A stretch of DNA of 64,000 nt from Clostridia bacterium (GCA_018648645.1 JABGQS010000001.1:124001-188000), one strand, 5' to 3'. Positions 14,808-24,177 are shown, counted from the first letter of the stretch. Program-made: numbers and translations. The notes: generated from the letters alone by a model not told the origin.

Positions 14808-16748
14808 ATGAAAACGTACTATATTACAACGCCCATATACTACACGAGCGGCAAGCTGCACATTGGCCACAGCTACACGACGGTTGCGGCGGACGCTCTG
14901 GCACGGTTTAAACGACTAACAGGCTATGACGTCATGTTCTTGACCGGCACGGACGAGCACGGCCAAAAGATTGAACGCGCTGCAAACGAAGCGGGCAAAA
15001 AACCGATAGAATACGTCGACGGAATAGTCGCGTCGATAAAAGAGCTTTGGGAATTGCTGAAGATTAGCAACGACGACTTTTTGCGCACTACGGAACCGAG
15101 GCACATCGAAGCGGTGCAAAAAATATTCAAGAAGCTGTATGACCAAGGCGACATATACAAGAGCAAATATGAAGGCTGGTACTGCACACCGTGCGAATCG
15201 TTCTGGCTGGAACGTCAGCTTGAGGACGGCAACTGCCCGGACTGCGGACGCGAAGTTGAGATGACGACGGAGGAGAGCTACTTCTTTAGAGCATCAAAAT
15301 ATGCAGACAAGCTGATTGACTACATTAAAGAGAACGACGATTTTGTTCAACCTAGCTCGCGCAGAAACGAGATGTTAAACAACTTCTTGCTTCCGGGTCT
15401 GGAGGATCTTTGCGTATCGCGGACATCGTTTAGTTGGGGCGTTCCTGTAACTTTTGACGAAGGGCACGTAGTTTACGTATGGATAGACGCGCTAAGCAAC
15501 TACATCACGGCGCTTGGGTACTTGAGCGAAGACGACGAGAAATTAAAAAAATACTGGCCTGCGGATGTTCAGCTGGTCGGCAAAGAGATTATGCGATTTC
15601 ACACCATCACATGGCCGATACTGCTGATGGCACTGGGGCTTCCGCTCCCTAAGCAAGTGTTTGGTCACGGATGGCTTACGACAGAAGGCAAAAAGATGAG
15701 CAAGTCGGTCGGCAACGTTATTGACCCTGTAAAGCTGATAGGGCGATATGGCGTGGACGCAATAAGATACTTTTTGCTGCGCGAAGTGCCGTTTGGGTCG
15801 GACGGACAGTATAGCAGCGAGTCGCTGTTGCTGCGCACAAACGCCGACCTTGCTAATGACCTAGGAAACCTGGTATCGCGCACGGCTGCAATGACGCTGA
15901 AATACTTTGACGGCGTTACGCCTGGCGAGTGGGAAGCGACAGAGCACGACGCGCTGATTGAACAGCAGGGAGAGAAGCTGCACGCTATTGTGAGCGAGCA
16001 TATGGACGCCCTTAGGCTGCCCGAAGCGCTTGCTGACATATGGAGCTATATTGGGTCGCTAAACAAGTATATCGACCTGACGATGCCGTGGGTGCTGGCG
16101 AAAGACGAAGCGAACAAGAAAACGCTGGCAAGCGTTATGTATCACCTTACCGAAGGGCTGAGAATTGTTTCGGTATTGCTTGTGCCGTTTATCGAGGACA
16201 CCGCGAAAAAGATACAGGATGTGCTTGGCATAGAAGACGAGACGCTTGTAGACTGGGACAGCATCGCAAAGTTTGGCAAGAACGTGTGTGGACTGACGGT
16301 CAAGAAAACTGCGCCGTTGTTCCCGCGTATAGATGTTAAGAAGGAGCTCAGTGAGCTTGAGAAGATTGCTGACGACAGCGATCTCAGCAAGAAAAAAAGC
16401 ACGCCCAAGAAACAGGAAGTCGCGGGCGTGATTACATACGACGAGTTTATGAAGGTCGAGCTGCGCCTAGGGCAAGTAAAAGAGGCGGAAGCGATTGACG
16501 GCAGCGACAAGCTGATCAAAATGCAGGTTGATGTCGGCGGGGAGACAAAGCAGATAGTGTCGGGCATCCGAGAGTGGTACAGCGCAAACGAAATGGTTGG
16601 AAAAACCATCGTCGTGGTAGCTAACCTGAAACCGACCAAGCTGTTTGGAACGATGTCGGAAGGCATGCTGCTTGCCGCGCAGGCTGATGGAGTACTGAAG
16701 CTGGTGACGATTGACGGCGACATGAAAAGCGGCGCGAGGGTGAGCTAG
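14808..16748 (+). CDS. metG: Methionyl-tRNA synthetase
   Basis: 646-residue class I synthetase that charges tRNA-Met, including initiator tRNA. HIGH motif in KLHIGHSYT (about residue 20), the CxxC pairs of the zinc knuckle (YCTPC and CPDC, about 126-148), and KMSKS in KKMSKSVGN (about 297) are present. The C-terminal OB-fold tRNA-binding domain (about 545-646, DEFMKVELRLGQV onward) is fused as in Bacillus MetS. ATG 14808 follows AAGGAG with good spacing and a protein start MKTYYITTPIYY typical of the family; the frame extends 38 codons upstream across the promoter and is rejected. tatD begins two bases after the stop. Confidence 0.97.
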   Translation: MKTYYITTPIYYTSGKLHIGHSYTTVAADALARFKRLTGYDVMFLTGTDEHGQKIERAANEAGKKPIEYVDGIVASIKELWELLKISNDDFLRTTEPRHIEAVQKIFKKLYDQGDIYKSKYEGWYCTPCESFWLERQLEDGNCPDCGREVEMTTEESYFFRASKYADKLIDYIKENDDFVQPSSRRNEMLNNFLLPGLEDLCVSRTSFSWGVPVTFDEGHVVYVWIDALSNYITALGYLSEDDEKLKKYWPADVQLVGKEIMRFHTITWPILLMALGLPLPKQVFGHGWLTTEGKKMSKSVGNVIDPVKLIGRYGVDAIRYFLLREVPFGSDGQYSSESLLLRTNADLANDLGNLVSRTAAMTLKYFDGVTPGEWEATEHDALIEQQGEKLHAIVSEHMDALRLPEALADIWSYIGSLNKYIDLTMPWVLAKDEANKKTLASVMYHLTEGLRIVSVLLVPFIEDTAKKIQDVLGIEDETLVDWDSIAKFGKNVCGLTVKKTAPLFPRIDVKKELSELEKIADDSDLSKKKSTPKKQEVAGVITYDEFMKVELRLGQVKEAEAIDGSDKLIKMQVDVGGETKQIVSGIREWYSANEMVGKTIVVVANLKPTKLFGTMSEGMLLAAQADGVLKLVTIDGDMKSGARVS

Positions 16749-16750
16749 TG

Positions 16751-17512
16751 ATGCGGCTATTTGATACACACGCGCACATGCTGGACAAGCGGTTTGACGA
16801 AGACAGAGAGCAGTTGATTGCGCAAATGCCAAAGGACGGCGTGGTAGGTGTTATCGAAGTCGGATGCTGCATGGACGTAAGCGCCCGGGCGGCAGCGCTG
16901 GCGCAGGAGCATGACTACATTTACGCCGCAGTCGGCGTGCACCCACACGACAGCGAGGACGTATCGGGCAATTATATAAGCGAGCTTGAAGAGCTGGCGA
17001 AGCATAAGAAAGTAATTGCAATCGGCGAAATTGGGCTGGATTATTATTACGACAACTCGCCGCGCGACGTGCAGCGAAAAGTGTTTGAGCAGCAGATTGT
17101 GCTGGCGGAGAAACTGGGTCTGCCGATGATATTCCACATGCGCAGCAGCACAGCCGATATGCTGAGCATTCTACAAGAGCACAAGGGAATACGCGGCGTG
17201 ATGCACTGTTATTCAGGAAGCGTAGAGACGGCGATGATATGCTTAGGTTTGGGACTGCACATATCGTTCACCGGGTCGGTAACGTTCAAAAACGCGCGAA
17301 AGGTTGTTGACGCAGCGGCGGCGGTGCCGCTAAATCGCATCATGGCAGAGACCGACTGCCCGTATCTTTCGCCCGAACCAAAGCGCGGCAGACGCAACGA
17401 CCCAAGGAACGTGGAGCACGTGCTTGCAAAGCTCGCAGAGATAAAGGACGTGACATTCGAGCAAATGTGCGAGATAAACATAGAAAACGCAAAGGGACTA
17501 TACGGAATCTGA
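16751..17512 (+). CDS. tatD: TatD family metal-dependent hydrolase/DNase
   Basis: 253-residue TIM-barrel hydrolase. Metal ligands are seen at DTHAHM (N terminus), EIGLDYYY (about 97), HMRSS (about 133), MHCYSGS (about 155) and ETDCPYLSP (about 201). The family has 3'-5' exonuclease activity in E. coli; the exact cell role is uncertain. A GTG one codon earlier is possible, but ATG 16751 gives the usual start MRLFDTHAH. It sits in the conserved metG-tatD pair, and its stop overlaps the next start by one base. Confidence 0.95.
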   Translation: MRLFDTHAHMLDKRFDEDREQLIAQMPKDGVVGVIEVGCCMDVSARAAALAQEHDYIYAAVGVHPHDSEDVSGNYISELEELAKHKKVIAIGEIGLDYYYDNSPRDVQRKVFEQQIVLAEKLGLPMIFHMRSSTADMLSILQEHKGIRGVMHCYSGSVETAMICLGLGLHISFTGSVTFKNARKVVDAAAAVPLNRIMAETDCPYLSPEPKRGRRNDPRNVEHVLAKLAEIKDVTFEQMCEINIENAKGLYGI

Positions 17513-18102
17513 TGAATACATACACGTACAGATACAAAGACGCGATTTATATAAACTTGACCAACAGGTGTACTAACGACTGCACCTTTTGTGTGCGCAA
17601 TAATCACGACGGCGTGGGCGGCTATCACTTGCAGATGGACAGCGAACCGAATGCAAAGGACATTATCGAGCAGCTCGAGAAGCAGGACGATGTCAGCAAA
17701 ATCGTGTTCTGCGGGCTTGGCGAGCCGACGATGAGCCTTGACGTGCTGCTTAACGTAGCGCGGTACCTCAAGAAACGCGGGTCGCACATTCGCATCAACA
17801 CCAACGGGCAGGCAAACGCGTACGCAAAGCAGAACATCGCAACGCGATTGGTTGGACTTATTGACGTGGTGTCTATCAGCCTAAACGCGCCAAATGCAGC
17901 CGAGTATCAAAAGTATTGCCGCAGCGTTTATGGCGAGGATGCTTACGCACACATGCTCGATTTTGCCAAGGCGTGCATTGCGGAAGGTATCGACACTGTA
18001 ATGAGCGTGGTGGACGTAATTGGCGACGAGAAGGTGGAGCAAAGCCGTAAGATTGCGCAGGACATTGGCGCGAGGTTTCGGATTAGGAAGTATGTGGAGT
18101 AG
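17512..18102 (+). CDS. TatD-associated radical SAM protein
   Basis: 196-residue radical SAM enzyme. The [4Fe-4S] motif CTNDCTFC (CxxxCxxC) is near residue 18, followed by the GEPT-type SAM contact (FCGLGEPTMSL). It matches the small radical SAM family that is genetically linked to TatD in clostridia and sometimes fused to it; the reaction is unknown. Start 17512 overlaps the tatD stop (TGATG), which implies coupled translation; an out-of-phase earlier Met at 17467 inside tatD is rejected. No terminator hairpin is evident after it. Confidence 0.9.
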   Translation: MNTYTYRYKDAIYINLTNRCTNDCTFCVRNNHDGVGGYHLQMDSEPNAKDIIEQLEKQDDVSKIVFCGLGEPTMSLDVLLNVARYLKKRGSHIRINTNGQANAYAKQNIATRLVGLIDVVSISLNAPNAAEYQKYCRSVYGEDAYAHMLDFAKACIAEGIDTVMSVVDVIGDEKVEQSRKIAQDIGARFRIRKYVE

Positions 18103-18224
18103 GGCTCTGCTCTATTTATATAATTAACTTAAATTAAAAAAGCGTGAAAAACCATAATAATCTTGTGCAGTTTTGCACTAATTTGCGAATTGAATAAAAA
18201 ACTTTATAAAGTTGCAAAATCCCA

Positions 18225-18276
18225 TTGACACTATATATAGTATGTACTATAATTATCAATACAGCGTATAGCGTGT
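18225..18276 (+). promoter_or_regulatory. nrdD promoter with two NrdR-like boxes
   Basis: Consensus promoter: TTGACA 18225-18230, 17 bp spacer, TATAAT 18248-18253. A sequence matching the NrdR box at 15 of 16 positions (ACACTATATATAGTAT, 18228-18243) covers the spacer. A second, weaker box (ACAGCGTATAGCGTGT, 18261-18276) starts 33 bp later, about three helical turns, which is the usual spacing. Repression by NrdR with (d)ATP is therefore likely; nrdR itself is not in the window. Confidence 0.78.
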
Positions 18277-18360
18277 TTGATTTAATTTTCATTTGAATTT
18301 ACATCTTTGTTTAATATATAGAATAAAAACAAATTGTGAGGGGCAGAAAAGGGGGCAATA

Positions 18361-20460
18361 ATGTTTACAGTTATACTCAAGAGGAGTGGACAGAAGGAAG
18401 CGTTTCAGCCAAAAAAAATCACCGATGCCATTTTTAAAGCGGCAAAAGCAGTGGGTGGCGACGACGCAGAACTATCACAGCAATTAACAAACCAAGTAAT
18501 TGACATCGCACGAATGAAGTACGGAGACAGAACCCCGGAAGTGGAAGGAATTCAGGATATTGTAGAACGTGTGCTCATCAAGAACGGACATGCAAAGACG
18601 GCCAAAGCATACATACTTTATCGTGAGAAGAGAAAGAGCGCTAGAGAAGACAACGCGCTAATCGGCGCAACTATCGGCATGTTTGACGGATATCTTGATG
18701 ATACTGATTGGAGCATCAAGGAGAACGCCAACACGCAAAAGAGCGTCAACGGACTTAACAACTACATCAGAGAAGCGTTTACAAAAAAATATTGGTTGCA
18801 CGAGATATACCCGGAAGAAGTGCGTGAGGCGCATCTTAGTGGCGATTGCCATATTCATGACCTCGGATTTTTTGGACCGTATTGCGCGGGCTGGGATCTT
18901 ATGCAGCTTTTGACTCTTGGTTTTGGCGGTATCCCCGGCAAGGTGGAAAGCAAGCCGGCAAAGCACATGAGAAGTTTCTTAGGTCAAATCGTCAACTCTA
19001 CGTTTACGACGCAGGGAGAAACGGCCGGAGCACAGGCGTGGTCTTCTTTTGATACCTATTGTGCGCCGTTTATTCGTCAAGACAACATGAACTATGAGCA
19101 GGTGAAACAGTGCTTGCAGGAGTTCATATTTAACATCAATGTGCCGACGCGGGTCGGTTTCCAGTGCCCGTTCTCTAACCTAACGTTTGACATCAAAGTA
19201 CCGTCAACGCTAAAAGACCGACCGGTTGTAATCGGCGGGACGCAGCAGGACACGACTTACGGCGACTATCAGGAAGAGATGGACTTGTTTAACCTCGCAT
19301 TCTGTGAAGTTATGCTTGCGGGCGATGCAAAGGGCAGAGTTTTCACGTTCCCGATTCCGACCATCAACATCACGAAGGACTTTGAGTGGAACAGCCCGGT
19401 TGTCGATAAGTTTATGGAGATTACGTGCAAGTACGGCATACCGTATTTCGCAAACTATATCAACTCGGACTTATCGCCCGAAGACGCTGTGTCGATGTGC
19501 TGCAGATTGCGCCTTGACGTCAGCGAACTGAGAAAAAGAGGCGGCGGACTGTTTGGAAGTAACCCGCTTACAGGGTCTATAGGCGTGTTTACAATTAACT
19601 TGCCGAGGATCGGTTATCTTTCGCGCACAAAGGACGAGTTCTTTGCACGTGTTAAGCGAATTGCAGAGATTGGTAAAACATCGCTTGAGATTAAGCGTAA
19701 GGTGATTGAAGACCAGACCGGCAAAGGATTATATCCTTATTCGGCGATTTACCTTGAAGGTGTCAAAGAGAGGTTCGGCAGCTATTGGGAGAATCACTTT
19801 AACACTATTGGTATCATCGGCATGCACGAAGCGCTGCTAAACTATATGGGCGAAGGCATTGAGACGCCGCAAGGCAACGCGTTTGCAATCGAGATTATGA
19901 ATTATCTGCGAGAGCTGATGCAGGAGTTCCAGACGGAAACAGGTCAGCAGTATAACCTTGAAGCAACGCCAGCAGAGGGCACAAGCTATCGCATGGCAAA
20001 GCGCGACAAGGAAAAGTATCTGGACATCATTACTGCCGGTACCGATGTTCCGTATTACACGAACAGCTCGCAGCTGCCTGTAGAGTTTACCGAGGACATC
20101 ATGGAAATGATCGACCTTCAGGACGAGTTGCAGTCGCTTTATACCGGCGGCACGGTGCAGCACTTGTATCTTGGCGAGAAGGTAGAGGATATCGAGACGG
20201 CAAAGAATATCATCAAAAAGATATTCACGAAGTATAAGATGCCGTACATCTCTGTTACGCCGACGTTCAGCGTTTGTGATGAGCACGGGTACCTGAACGG
20301 CGAGCAATACAACTGCCCGACGTGCGGTGCAGACACAGAGATTTGGAGCCGCGTTGTAGGATACCTGCGTCCTGTGCAGAACTATAACAAGGGCAAGAAG
20401 GAAGAGTATAAGGAAAGAGTTAAGTTTGTCGTATCTGATGAAATGACGACATGCGTATAG
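18361..20460 (+). CDS. nrdD: Anaerobic ribonucleoside-triphosphate reductase
   Basis: 699-residue glycyl-radical enzyme that reduces NTPs to dNTPs without oxygen. An N-terminal ATP-cone (about 1-95, KRSGQKEAFQPKKI) gives allosteric control. Catalytic-core cysteines are seen in FQCPFSNLTF and SMCCRLRLD. The C-terminal zinc site is CxxH/CxxC (CDEHGYLNG and CPTCG, about 640-658), and the glycyl radical loop is RVVGYLRPV (about 666). Length is normal. nrdG overlaps its last ten bases. The promoter upstream has two NrdR-like boxes. Confidence 0.98.
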   Translation: MFTVILKRSGQKEAFQPKKITDAIFKAAKAVGGDDAELSQQLTNQVIDIARMKYGDRTPEVEGIQDIVERVLIKNGHAKTAKAYILYREKRKSAREDNALIGATIGMFDGYLDDTDWSIKENANTQKSVNGLNNYIREAFTKKYWLHEIYPEEVREAHLSGDCHIHDLGFFGPYCAGWDLMQLLTLGFGGIPGKVESKPAKHMRSFLGQIVNSTFTTQGETAGAQAWSSFDTYCAPFIRQDNMNYEQVKQCLQEFIFNINVPTRVGFQCPFSNLTFDIKVPSTLKDRPVVIGGTQQDTTYGDYQEEMDLFNLAFCEVMLAGDAKGRVFTFPIPTINITKDFEWNSPVVDKFMEITCKYGIPYFANYINSDLSPEDAVSMCCRLRLDVSELRKRGGGLFGSNPLTGSIGVFTINLPRIGYLSRTKDEFFARVKRIAEIGKTSLEIKRKVIEDQTGKGLYPYSAIYLEGVKERFGSYWENHFNTIGIIGMHEALLNYMGEGIETPQGNAFAIEIMNYLRELMQEFQTETGQQYNLEATPAEGTSYRMAKRDKEKYLDIITAGTDVPYYTNSSQLPVEFTEDIMEMIDLQDELQSLYTGGTVQHLYLGEKVEDIETAKNIIKKIFTKYKMPYISVTPTFSVCDEHGYLNGEQYNCPTCGADTEIWSRVVGYLRPVQNYNKGKKEEYKERVKFVVSDEMTTCV

Positions 20461-21137
20461 CTGGATTTCTAAAGAACTCGTTTGTTGATTACCCCGGCAA
20501 TATCGCCTCTGTGGTGTTTGTGCCGGGGTGCAATATGGACTGCTGGTACTGTCACAATCGTCATTTGTGGCAGACGGAAGACCAGGTAAAGATGAGCGAG
20601 ATTGATACGTTTCTAGATAAGCGCGTCGGGTTTATTGATGGCGTTGTCATCACCGGCGGAGAGCCGACGCTGCACAGTGATTTGCCGGAGTTTATACAGC
20701 ACGTCAAGTCAAAGGGATATAAAGTGAAGCTGGACACAAACGGACTTAGACCGGACGTGATTGAGCAAGTAAGCGGTGACATCGATTATATTGCAATGGA
20801 CATAAAGGCACCACCGGGGGGTATATCCTCCGTGGTGTCTTTTGATATCGACGAAAATTTGATTTGGCAAAGCGCGCAGCTGATTATGAACAGCGGTGTG
20901 GATTATGAGTTTAGAACAACCATGATGCCCCTGCTAAAAGTTGCAGATATCGAGAGCATCGCAAAGCGCATTAGCGGAGCAAAAAGGTACGCGCTTCAGC
21001 AATATCGCATAAGCAAGCCAAAGGGCGACATCAAGCATGTGTCGATGCAGCTAAAGCCGCTCGGATCTGCGGAAATAAAAAAGGCTGCCAAGGCAGCCGA
21101 GCGATATTTAGATAATGTAATTGTGCGGGGGATATAA
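20451..21137 (+). CDS. nrdG: Anaerobic ribonucleotide reductase activating protein (radical SAM)
   Basis: 228-residue radical SAM activase that makes the glycyl radical on NrdD. The cluster motif is CNMDCWYC (CxxxCxxC, about residues 26-33), followed by VITGGEPTLH. It begins GFLKNSFVDYPG, typical of the NrdG2/PflA-like type found in clostridia and archaea, longer than E. coli NrdG. Start ATG 20451 overlaps the end of nrdD, so the two are coupled. It ends one base from the convergent gene at 21139. Confidence 0.95.
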   Translation: MRIAGFLKNSFVDYPGNIASVVFVPGCNMDCWYCHNRHLWQTEDQVKMSEIDTFLDKRVGFIDGVVITGGEPTLHSDLPEFIQHVKSKGYKVKLDTNGLRPDVIEQVSGDIDYIAMDIKAPPGGISSVVSFDIDENLIWQSAQLIMNSGVDYEFRTTMMPLLKVADIESIAKRISGAKRYALQQYRISKPKGDIKHVSMQLKPLGSAEIKKAAKAAERYLDNVIVRGI

Positions 21138-21138
21138 G

Positions 21139-21483
21139 CTATTCGTCCGAAGGCGCTTCAGTTATGTTTTCTTCGATAAAGGTCTCAGCCGCGTCATAAG
21201 CGGGAATTGTCCAAAGCCCGTATGCTGCACCTGCAATGGCGGCAGCAATGACGATGAGTACGATAATCTTGATAAAACCGGGTATCAACTTCCATACGAT
21301 TCCAAACGCGATGAAAAACAAAATAACAGCGCCGATGATGATTACCCAAGTCGGGATAGCTTTGTCGGTGATTTGCTGCGTAATGTCATTAATTCCGTTT
21401 TCGATTGTCTCTGCCTGTGCGCACGCTGCGAGTATACCGATGGCAACAAGCACGATGAGCACAACCAATAAAAACTTTTTCAT
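21139..21483 (-). CDS. Small membrane protein of unknown function
   Basis: 114 residues, not recognised. An N-terminal signal-like helix (2-20, MKKFLLVVLIVLVAIGILAA) is followed by a short polar part and two or three strongly hydrophobic helices (about 45-66 and 68-92), with an acidic end (FIEENITEAPSDE). A Cys at 21 after LAA would suit a lipobox (ILAAC), so it might be a lipoprotein with membrane helices. GGAAG precedes the ATG and a good promoter lies upstream on the minus strand. A plus-strand frame over the same bases is a shadow. Confidence 0.75.
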   Translation of the reverse strand: MKKFLLVVLIVLVAIGILAACAQAETIENGINDITQQITDKAIPTWVIIIGAVILFFIAFGIVWKLIPGFIKIIVLIVIAAAIAGAAYGLWTIPAYDAAETFIEENITEAPSDE

Positions 21484-21512
21484 CTGACTTCCTTCATTTT
21501 TGAGATAGCCAT

Positions 21513-21541
21513 ATTATAATAGAAACGCGGCAAAATGTAAA
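21513..21541 (-). promoter_or_regulatory. Promoter of the small membrane protein (TTTACA-17-TATAAT)
   Basis: Minus strand: TTTACA at 21541-21536, 17 bp spacer, TATAAT at 21518-21513, about 30 bp before the start codon. Confidence 0.65.
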
Positions 21542-21639
21542 GCGCTGCGGTGAATTTGCATTATAAAAGCATAGACATCAGCTCTGTTTGATTGTAGTAT
21601 ATAGGAAGAGATACAGCAATAGTTTTAGGGAGATTTGAG

Positions 21640-22500
21640 ATGTTTTTAGCGGATAAATTTAAAGATTATACGGTGTTGGACACGGGCGATGGTGAAAAGC
21701 TGGAGAACGTGGGCGGTGTTGTTTTACAGCGACCGGACCCGCAGGTGATTTGGGCGAAGAGTGACAGCAAACTGTGGAAGCCGCATGCGGTTTACGAGCG
21801 AAGCGACACGGGTGGGGGCAAGTGGCGGTTCAATCGACAAGTGCCGCAAAGGTGGAGCATTAATTACGGCAAGCTGCGTTTTTATGTGCGCCCGACAGGG
21901 TTTAAGCACATCGGCATTTTCCCCGAGCAGTCGGCAAACTGGGACTATATTGCGGATAAGATAAAGGGGAGCGGACGCAAGATTCGCGTACTGAACCTGT
22001 TTGCGTACACCGGTGGTGCAACGCTTGCGGCACTTAGCGCCGGGGCAAGTGTAGTGCATGTGGATGCGGCAAAGAGCATGAACGAATGGGCGAAGGAGAA
22101 CGCGCAATTGAGCGGTTTCGGTGGAGCAGACGTGCGATATATAGCGGACGATTGCCACAAGTTTGTGCTTCGTGAGCAGCGCAGGGGAAATACGTATGAT
22201 GCGATTATTATGGACCCGCCAAGCTATGGGCGGGGCGGCGGTAACGTGTGGAAGATAGAGGACAACCTGTATCCGCTGATAGCGGACTGCACGAAGCTAT
22301 TGAGTGACAAACCGCTGTTTTTTATAGTGAACTCATATACGACGGGACTCAGCGACATTGTATCGAGAAATATGCTGGAGATGTGTGTTGCCGATAAGTT
22401 TGGAGGAAGGGTGGAGTCGGGCACGCTGTGTCTGCCGCAGCAGAACAGCAAGATAGTGCTGCCGTGCGGAACAACAGCAAGATGGGAAGCACAAGCGTAA
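21640..22500 (+). CDS. Class I SAM-dependent methyltransferase, rRNA large-subunit type (COG1092-like)
   Basis: 286 residues. SAM-binding loop LNLFAYTGGATLAAL (about 117), acidic motif II (VVHVDAAKS) and the DPPSYGRGG catalytic loop (about 195) place it with RlmI/RlmK-type rRNA methyltransferases, but it lacks the PUA domain of RlmI, so the target nucleotide cannot be assigned. AGGGAG precedes ATG 21640. It is followed after 85 bp by a pseudouridine synthase, a plausible RNA-modification pair. A weak promoter (TAGACA-17-TAGTAT) may lie near 21576-21604. Confidence 0.88.
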   Translation: MFLADKFKDYTVLDTGDGEKLENVGGVVLQRPDPQVIWAKSDSKLWKPHAVYERSDTGGGKWRFNRQVPQRWSINYGKLRFYVRPTGFKHIGIFPEQSANWDYIADKIKGSGRKIRVLNLFAYTGGATLAALSAGASVVHVDAAKSMNEWAKENAQLSGFGGADVRYIADDCHKFVLREQRRGNTYDAIIMDPPSYGRGGGNVWKIEDNLYPLIADCTKLLSDKPLFFIVNSYTTGLSDIVSRNMLEMCVADKFGGRVESGTLCLPQQNSKIVLPCGTTARWEAQA

Positions 22501-22585
22501 CGCTTCACCTATTCCTGAAGCAGCTTCGGAGTAAAAAAAGGTTTTGTCCGCAATGTGCTGCGTGAGGAAAAGGATGGATATATAA

Positions 22586-23245
22586 ATGAACGTGTTATAT
22601 GAGGACAACCATCTGCTGGTGGTGGAAAAACCGTATGGAGTACCCAGCCAAGCGGACAGCAGCGGTGACGATGATATGCTGAGCATGTGCAAGGCGTATA
22701 TTAAGCGCAAGTATGATAAGCCAGGCGAGGTGTATTTGGGGCTGGTGCACAGGCTGGACAGACCGACGCGCGGCGTTATGGTGTTTGCGAGGACGAGCAA
22801 GGCGGCAGCGCGGCTAAGCAAGCAGATACAAGCGGGGCAGTTTGATAAAACGTATACGGCGGTGCTGGTAAATGAGCCTGCACAAAAGACAGGCGAGCTG
22901 GTAGATTATCTACTAAAGGACGAGAACATGCGCATCGCGAGGGTTGTGCACGAAGGCACACCGGGCGCAAAAAAAGCAGTGATGCGATACGAGGTGCTGG
23001 CGACACAGGACGGGTTGACGCTGGTAAGGGTTAAGCTGATCACGGGCAGGTTTCATCAGATACGCGCGCAGTTTGATGCAATCGGCTGCAGCGTTTATGG
23101 CGATATGAAGTATGGCAGGCGAGACAAAAAAGAGAAGCTGGCGTTGTTTGCGAGTGAGGTGTGCCTCGTGCATCCGACGAAAAAAGAGAGGATGTGTTTT
23201 GCATTGACGCCGATGCATTTTCCGTTTGATAAGTTTGAGTTATAA
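22586..23245 (+). CDS. RluA family pseudouridine synthase
   Basis: 219-residue enzyme converting uridine to pseudouridine in rRNA or tRNA. The catalytic Asp is in HRLDRPTRGVMVFAR (about residues 55-69); the family consensus is HRLDxxTSG, so Arg-Pro-Thr-Arg is a variant seen in a subgroup of small RluA proteins. The RFHQIRAQF stretch near residue 155 is also diagnostic. No S4 domain is present. Target site unknown. A terminator follows. Confidence 0.93.
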   Translation: MNVLYEDNHLLVVEKPYGVPSQADSSGDDDMLSMCKAYIKRKYDKPGEVYLGLVHRLDRPTRGVMVFARTSKAAARLSKQIQAGQFDKTYTAVLVNEPAQKTGELVDYLLKDENMRIARVVHEGTPGAKKAVMRYEVLATQDGLTLVRVKLITGRFHQIRAQFDAIGCSVYGDMKYGRRDKKEKLALFASEVCLVHPTKKERMCFALTPMHFPFDKFEL

Positions 23246-23258
23246 TATTTCTCGAAAG

Positions 23259-23293
23259 AAAAAGACGCTTCTCCAATAGAGCGTCTTTGTTGT
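23259..23293 (+). terminator. Rho-independent terminator
   Basis: Stem AAAGACGCT (23261-23269) with AGCGTCTTT (23280-23288), A-rich on the left and T-rich on the right, so it may act in both directions between the pseudouridine synthase and the convergent gene at 23365. Confidence 0.75.
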
Positions 23294-23364
23294 ATTACGA
23301 TGAAAAGTATTTTCTTTTTTCTTACCGTCCAATAGCAAACGTTTTAGATGTGACCGGCTCTGCT

Positions 23365-24177
23365 CTATTCTTTCGGTTTTAATCTTACACGCGGCGCACG
23401 TCCGACACTTGGTGCAGACTTGACACTTGGCGCGCGTTTAAGCCCAGAAGGTCTCGTACTGGAAGTTTTCGCCGGTGTCGCAGGTGTATATGTTTGCGAT
23501 GGAGTTTTCTCTTGGACTGTTTCTGATTGCGCAGGAGCTGTCATTGGCGGCGCGGGCGCTTCCGGCTGAGTGGGAGGGGTTTTGCGAAGCGGTGTTTGCG
23601 ATTCCTCGGGCGATGCTATTGGCGGCGTGGGCGATTCCGGTGATACCGTTGAGGAGGCGTTGCGTGTAATAGGTTTTACTTGTATAGGTGAAGTTGACTC
23701 GCTTGACGTATGTGAAGGAATATCTGAAAAAGCTTTTAGGTAAACATCGTCATCCTTTTCTTCCTCATCTACATACCATGACCTATTCTTTATGTATTTT
23801 CCTGAGTTAACTGCTAGTGTAAAGAATAAAAACAGGTATAGATAAGTCTCAAAACTAGCATAATAGATGGCCGCTGAAAGCTCTACAATAATTATTATTA
23901 AGGCACCGATAGAGATGATAATGCTTATTATCATAATGAATCGGTCTTCGTCTCCTCTGACAAGCGTAAGGAACAGACCGATAAACACCGCGGGTCTGGC
24001 GAGCGAGCTGAAAAAGGTTACTGCAAAATAAGCGGTATCCGGAATCAAACCGCCCAAAATCCATGCAAAAGCACCGAAGGCAAATATATACTTACTCTGT
24101 CTCATCAAGGAGTTCAAAAAACGAACTTTTTTGAAAGTTGCGTTGCATTCCTTAAGGCTGCGCCTTAATGCATTCAT
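23365..24177 (-). CDS. Membrane protein with long Pro/Ser/Thr-rich cytoplasmic tail, function unknown
   Basis: 270 residues, not recognised. About four membrane helices lie between residues 28 and 130. The rest (about 135-270) is low-complexity: an acidic patch (DEEEKDDD), then a Pro/Ser/Thr/Glu-rich stretch with PTPPIASPEES-like units, ending in a strongly basic segment (RAPSVKSAPSVGRAPRVR). The ATG has AGGAGG eight bases upstream. It is transcribed away from the terminator of pnp. The tail could be a phosphorylation target or a wall/nucleic-acid-binding segment; this is a guess. Confidence 0.75.
   Translation of the reverse strand: MNALRRSLKECNATFKKVRFLNSLMRQSKYIFAFGAFAWILGGLIPDTAYFAVTFFSSLARPAVFIGLFLTLVRGDEDRFIMIISIIISIGALIIIIVELSAAIYYASFETYLYLFLFFTLAVNSGKYIKNRSWYVDEEEKDDDVYLKAFSDIPSHTSSESTSPIQVKPITRNASSTVSPESPTPPIASPEESQTPLRKTPPTQPEAPAPPMTAPAQSETVQEKTPSQTYTPATPAKTSSTRPSGLKRAPSVKSAPSVGRAPRVRLKPKE

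Noticed and set aside
21121-21471. Plus-strand frame of 116 codons after nrdG
   Set aside because: It is antisense to the small membrane protein at 21139, which has a good promoter and hydrophobic protein pattern; the plus frame gives a Cys/Asp-rich non-protein-like sequence.
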